Assembly (NCBI RefSeq): GCF_002291145.1
Contig: NZ_NTGE01000046.1
Span: 1-52,477 of the forward strand
Direction of reading: 5' to 3'
Origin: Streptomyces sp. SA15
GTDB lineage: Bacteria > Actinomycetota > Actinomycetes > Streptomycetales > Streptomycetaceae
Length of the DNA stretch: 52,477 nt
Part shown: positions 49,254 through 52,477 of the stretch, in pieces
Numbering within the stretch: the stretch's first letter is position 1
Layout: each line of letters opens with the position of its first letter
The notes under the pieces: generated by a model
What the model saw: only the letters and a program-made list of their open reading frames with translations
The model's database searches: none
Told to the model about the DNA's origin: nothing
Position numbers and translations under genes: made by a program

Positions 49254-50471
49254 TCAGACAGTGGGCTGATGCCAACTCTCAGGCAGCAGCAGGCTCGACG
49301 GAAGTGGCCTTACGTCTGCTGGTGGCAAACCATCAGGCGCGTTCCCCACCGCCTGTCGAAGGTCAATCGTGCCACCAGAGAACGCCGTGCCGTCGAAGGA
49401 AACCTCGCATCCGGTGAACTCCGAGCGGTCGAAGGAGACCTCGCAGCCCGAGAACTGGGCGTTGTTGAAAGACACCTTTCCGCCAGAAAAATCAGAGACG
49501 AAGGTGATCTTTCCTTTGGAGAACGCCGCAGCGTTGAAGGAGACATCGCAACCTGAGAACTCTGCGGTGTCGAAGAACACCTGGCCGCCCGAGAATTGTG
49601 CTCCTGTGAAGGACACCTGGCCGCCGGAGAATTGCGCCTCCTCGAAGATGACCTCACCGCCGGAAAACTCCGCGAACATGAAGTGGACGTGGCCGTCTAC
49701 GAACTCGGCAGCGCCGAAGGAGACCTGCCCACCTGAGAACTCCGCACCTCCGAAGGAGAGGTCGCCCCCGCAGAACCGTGCGCCATCGAAGGCGACGTGG
49801 CCGCCAGAGAACCGCGCTCGGGTCCAGTCGCCGCCGTCGAAGACAACGTTGCTGAAGTCGAAATCATGCCCTTGCCAGGAGCGCGGATGGTCGGGTGTCA
49901 GGCGCAGGTGATCTCGGATGAGTCGGATGATGGTATGTCGTACTTCACGCAGAGCCAGATAGGCGTGCCGGGCTTCGGCGTCGTCGGCAGGGATGCTGGC
50001 CTCGGCCGTATAGGGAAGTCGGAGGTAGGCGCACAAGACATCGATACAGGTCTGGCGCAGATCGCGGGTCGGCGCGTCGTCGGCAAGACCAGCCAGAGCG
50101 TGCACCCCGCCCAGGCGCACCGCGGCGGACTCCTCACCTAGCTGGGATACCGCGGTGGTGAAACGCTCGGTGTGCAGGCGGGTGGCTTCCCGCAGCGCAG
50201 CATCCTCGTCGACACGCTGACGCCGATAGGCCACGATCAGAGCGACCAGAGCACCGGCCCCAGCGACGACGCCGAAGGAGAGCTTGACCAGGTCGAAAAG
50301 AGTCTTCGAATCGACCCGACGTTCGGGCTTGAGGCCTTGGACGCCGAGCAGGTCCCATGCTGTGAAGAACACTGCGCCGGCAACAGCGATGGCGGTGATG
50401 AAGGCCAGGGTGAGGACTGGGCCGACGGGCCAAAGACGCAGGCCCCGGCGCGGGGACAGGTTAGGTTTCAC
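49254..50471 (-). CDS. Membrane-anchored pentapeptide-repeat protein
   Basis: A 405-aa protein with GTG start. Two membrane helices lie near the N-terminus (GPVLTLAFITAIAVAGAVFF and KLSFGVVAGAGALVALIVAY). A helical ARM/HEAT-like piece follows (RFTTAVSQLGEESAAVRLGG, VHALAGLADDAPT). From about residue 205 there is a long run of A(D/N)LXX-type units in F-x-G-G-x-V-x-F spacing (FDGGDWTRARFSGGHVAFDG, AEFSGGQVSFGAAEF, AQFSGGQVSFTGAQF), about 17 pairs. This forms a right-handed quadrilateral beta-helix. The layout is widespread in Streptomyces and of unknown function. Similar soluble helices mimic DNA, but the membrane anchor argues for a surface or scaffold role. Confidence 0.85.
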   Translation of the reverse strand: MKPNLSPRRGLRLWPVGPVLTLAFITAIAVAGAVFFTAWDLLGVQGLKPERRVDSKTLFDLVKLSFGVVAGAGALVALIVAYRRQRVDEDAALREATRLHTERFTTAVSQLGEESAAVRLGGVHALAGLADDAPTRDLRQTCIDVLCAYLRLPYTAEASIPADDAEARHAYLALREVRHTIIRLIRDHLRLTPDHPRSWQGHDFDFSNVVFDGGDWTRARFSGGHVAFDGARFCGGDLSFGGAEFSGGQVSFGAAEFVDGHVHFMFAEFSGGEVIFEEAQFSGGQVSFTGAQFSGGQVFFDTAEFSGCDVSFNAAAFSKGKITFVSDFSGGKVSFNNAQFSGCEVSFDRSEFTGCEVSFDGTAFSGGTIDLRQAVGNAPDGLPPADVRPLPSSLLLPESWHQPTV

Positions 50472-50786
50472 ACGGCACAGGACCGTCCAAGCGCCCAGTC
50501 GGTTGCATGGCTTCTATTCGCGAACCTAACCGGATGGATCGATCGCCAGTTGGCCAACCGTAGCTGCGCATGGCCAACTGTTGCCTACTCGCAAGACTCT
50601 CCGCTCGCGGAGCCTGGGTCTTCGAGGGACGACTACGGCACCGACCTGCGGCGGAGCGGTGTACCAGCCCTGGCGATCGGTGGCTGAGTCCTCGCTCCCC
50701 CCCCCGCGAGTCCCCGGAGGATCTGGCACGCAATTGGCAAGCCCCCGAGGCACCTTGAGCGGGGGCCAGCCTTGGGGTCGTCTGAG
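50472..50786. other. Intergenic region upstream of the pentapeptide gene
   Basis: No gene was seen. A hairpin with 7-bp arms (GCCCCCG / CGGGGGC) is at 50741-50766. The promoter of the pentapeptide gene should lie near 50480-50580. Confidence 0.4.
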
Positions 50787-50903
50787 CCTCAGCCGACGAC
50801 AGTCAGCCACGATGGCGGCTGCGCCGGCCGATGAGGCGCGTGTGTGCCTCGCTGTACCCCCACCGACCTCAACCACGTTACCGGCTTGTCGTCGACCAGA
50901 GCA
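50787..50903. repeat. Right copy of the ~118-bp direct repeat
   Basis: Partner of 48661-48779. The sequences diverge immediately outside the matched block on both sides, which delimits the repeat. Confidence 0.85.
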
Positions 50904-51193
50904 CGCAGTGACGGCGGGCCCGTGACAGGGGCACCAGACGTGTTGCAAGCGTCGCGGCCTCGTCACCTCGTCGTGGTCGGCACCTACGGCGCGACGCTGG
51001 CGAACTTTACAAGCTGCCCGTAACTTGAAGGTCACAAACTGCGACGAAGACGGAGTAAAAGTGAGCCGAGTGGTGCACCATTGTCCCTGATGCGCCATCA
51101 GGCAACTGGTCGGCGTGACTTACGTACTTGGCGGCGTGACTCGGGTGAAGCGCTCGCGCGCGAAGCACAAGCCTGCCCGGCCTGGGGGACTCA
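50904..51193. other. Intergenic region
   Basis: About 290 bp without a supported gene. There are moderately AT-richer bases near 51003-51065 (AACTTTACAAGCTGCCCGTA), possibly a promoter for the small gene that follows. Confidence 0.35.
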
Positions 51194-51343
51194 ATGGTTA
51201 GGCGCAAGCGGAAGAGCAAGGGACAAAGCGGTGAGGGTGGCGCGCCGACGGCCTCGGGCGCGGCGGCTGTTGAGCTGCAGACGCCCCAAATCCCCGCTCA
51301 GCAAGCACCGCAGCCCACGCTCAAGTTGCCTAAGAGCTCGTAA
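51194..51343 (+). pseudogene. Small basic protein gene interrupted by an insertion sequence
   Basis: ATG 51194 follows GGGGGAC and encodes RRKRKSKGQSGEGGAPTA, then ELQTPQIPAQQAPQPTLKLP. The last codons and the TAA come from the end of the inserted element. If the element and one TA copy are removed, the frame continues as LPRTRSDTATVFGMTGCQAV to a stop near 52318. The product would be a ~75-residue basic, disordered protein of unknown function. Confidence 0.45.
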
Positions 51344-51348
51344 CACGA

Positions 51349-52157
51349 TCATGGGCGGGCCTTCTTGAGGCGTCTCCAGCAGATGAGGCTGCAGGCCAAC
51401 GAGACGAAGGCGTCGTGGAGTTCGGTTCGGCGTTCCCAACGGACGGCGAGGCGTTTGAACTGGTGGAGCAGGGCGAAGGTCTGCTCGACGACGTAGCGGA
51501 GCTTGCCCAGGCCCTTGATGTTCGGGGCGCCCTTGCGGGAGATGACCGGCAGGATCCGCCGCTTGCGCAGTTCCCGCCGGGTGGGGTTGGAGTCGTAGCC
51601 CTTGTCACCGAGGAGTGAGTCGGGGTGGCGGCGTGGGCGGCCGGTTCGTCCGGCCACGGGCGGGATGCCATCGATGAGGGCGAGGGTCTGGGTGACGTCG
51701 TTGACGTTGGCCGCGGTGGTGATGACCTTGAACGGGGTGCCGCGTCCGTCGCAGATCAGGTGGTGTTTGCTGCCCGTCTTCCGCCGGTCGACCGGCGACG
51801 GACCAGTGTCGGCGCCCCCTTTTTCGCGCGGATGTGGGAGCCGTCCACGCACGCGCGGGACCAGTCGAGTTCGCCGGCCGAGTTCAGCTCGGCGAGCAGG
51901 ATGCGGTGCAGTTGGTCGAAGACCCCGGCCTGCTGCCACCGACCCAGGCGCCGCCAACAGGTCTGCCCGGAACCGAATCCCAGCTCCAGCGGCAGGAGTT
52001 GCCAGGCTATGTCGTTGTGCAGGACGTACAGGATGCCCTGCAGACACAGCCGGTCCGCCACCGGCCGCGGGCCCGGCGACTTCTCCGGCCAGGGCGGCAG
52101 CAGCGGCTCGATCAGCGCCCACAAGTCGTCGTCCACGATCCACGGCCGGGTGCTCAC
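51349..52157 (-). CDS. IS5-family transposase (two frames, programmed -1 frameshift)
   Basis: Frame A (from 52157) encodes STRPWIVDDDLWALIEPLLP, RLCLQGILYVLHNDIAWQLL, GFGSGQTCWRRLGRWQQAGV and the first catalytic Asp in WSRACVDGSHIRAKKG. Frame B continues DTGPSPVDRRKTGSKHHLIC, then LLGDKGYDSNPTRRELRKR (second Asp), RYVVEQTFALLHQFKRLAVR (catalytic Glu) and ends RRLKKARP. The frames meet at an AAAAAGGGGG run (51815-51824 on the plus strand as CCCCCTTTTT), where a -1 slip gives one DDE transposase of ~268 aa. All catalytic residues are present, so the element is probably active. Confidence 0.88.
51815..51824 (-). promoter_or_regulatory. Programmed frameshift site of the transposase
   Basis: On the coding strand the sequence is GCGAAAAAGGGGGCGCC. 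A -1 slip on the A/G run joins KKG of the first frame to GADTGPSPVD of the second. Confidence 0.65.
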
Positions 52158-52235
52158 ATCCTCCCGAACGGCGGAATCGTCACATCGGTCACGCCGGACC
52201 AGGGCACTTCAACAAGATCAAGTTACGAGCTCGTA

Positions 52236-52342
52236 GGACACGGTCTGATACTGCAACAGTCTTCGGCATGACTGGTTGCCAGGCTGTTCGCCGGCCTGGG
52301 CATGGATGGGGATCTTGATGGTGTCAGGGCGTAACGGGGAGG
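52236..52342. other. Intergenic/interrupted-gene sequence right of the IS
   Basis: It contains the presumed 3' remainder of the interrupted small gene (to about 52318) and then no further signal before the leftward partial gene. Confidence 0.35.
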
Positions 52343-52477
52343 CTAGCGAGGTGCCGCGAGTACGTCCCGGAGTACGTTCTCGAGCGTGACGCGGGCCAGC
52401 TCGTGTCTCAGGGTCTCCTCGATGCCCTCGTAGATGCCCTGCATTGCCGGCTGGATGCCGTGACCCACCACGCATTC
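52343..52477 (-). CDS. C-terminal end of an unidentified protein (possibly a tyrosine recombinase)
   Basis: The minus-strand frame is open from the window edge to a TAG at 52343-52345 and encodes 44 residues: VVGHGIQPAMQGIYEGIEET, then LRHELARVTLENVLRDVLAA. A G-H followed about ten residues later by I-Y recalls the box II His...Tyr of tyrosine recombinases, but the spacing and context are not decisive. An unrelated helical C-terminus is equally possible. The gene continues beyond the window. Confidence 0.4.
   Translation of the reverse strand, partial: ECVVGHGIQPAMQGIYEGIEETLRHELARVTLENVLRDVLAAPR

Larger units (their letters stand above)
51333..52233. mobile_element. Complete IS5-family (IS427-like) insertion sequence
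   Basis: A ~901-bp element. Terminal inverted repeats: GAGCTCGTAACACGATC (51334-51350) and the reverse of GATCAAGTTACGAGCTC (52216-52232), with 15 of 17 matching. Flanks read CCTA on the left and TAGG on the right, as expected from a TA duplication at a CTAG target (51331-51332 and 52234-52235). It carries one transposase in two overlapping frames. The size, target and frameshift fit the IS427 subgroup. Confidence 0.85.

Noticed and set aside
48951..49556. 201-codon plus-strand open frame beside the pentapeptide gene
   Set aside because: Its second half is antisense to the pentapeptide repeats, and its first half lacks a ribosome-binding site and coding bias.

Overview
The window is chromosomal DNA of a high-GC actinomycete, almost certainly Streptomyces or a close relative. 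Codons end strongly in G or C and GTG/TTG starts are frequent. Secreted and lipoprotein genes are abundant, and the regulator types (AfsR/SARP, PucR, XRE-TPR, HATPase anti-sigma, NB-ARC-TPR) are typical of the genus. No rRNA, tRNA or CRISPR array was found. Much of the window is accessory: it contains two transposase fragments, one complete insertion sequence and at least six broken genes.

Layout. 1-7.4 kb: the end of a transposase, then a leftward cluster of secreted proteins (membrane protein, lipoprotein, I36-type protease inhibitor, subtilase with three P domains, phospholipase A2-tipped protein), with a divergent lipoprotein. 7.4-10.3 kb: decayed DNA, an XRE repressor divergent from three overlapping small genes, and a dead secreted phospholipase A2. 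10.4-15.8 kb: a NarL-type two-component system divergent from a MacB/FtsX-type ABC exporter. 16-24.3 kb: metabolic genes (NDH-2-like oxidoreductase, TolB-propeller/amidohydrolase, PhzF isomerase, NTF2-like, GNAT, DUF5995).

24.6-27.7 kb: a two-gene unit that looks like a bacterial NLR immune pair. A 152-aa protein has a Bell-like helical domain and a beta-prone tail. It overlaps an 880-aa NB-ARC/TPR receptor whose N-terminus carries a short motif of the same kind. At 29.9-33.3 kb an AfsR-like SARP/NB-ARC/TPR regulator stands divergent from a second Bell-like protein that lacks the tail. Between them lie an ArsR/VOC pair, an SRPBCC protein and a small DUF3303-like protein.

33.3-42.8 kb: a chimeric remnant, a PucR regulator with an amino-acid permease, a monooxygenase fragment, a large secreted clan-A glycoside hydrolase under a 20-bp LacI-type palindrome, and a secreted DUF6299-like protein. 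43.2-47.9 kb: a degraded ATP-grasp RiPP (graspetide) locus. It has an XRE-TPR regulator plus GNAT on one side. On the other are an anti-sigma kinase, a frameshifted small ORF, an ATP-grasp ligase with a frameshift and a lost metal-binding segment, and an intact PIMT-type methyltransferase. 48-52.5 kb: a pentapeptide-repeat membrane protein between two ~118-bp direct repeats, then an IS5/IS427-type element inserted at a CTAG site in a small gene, and a truncated ORF at the window end.
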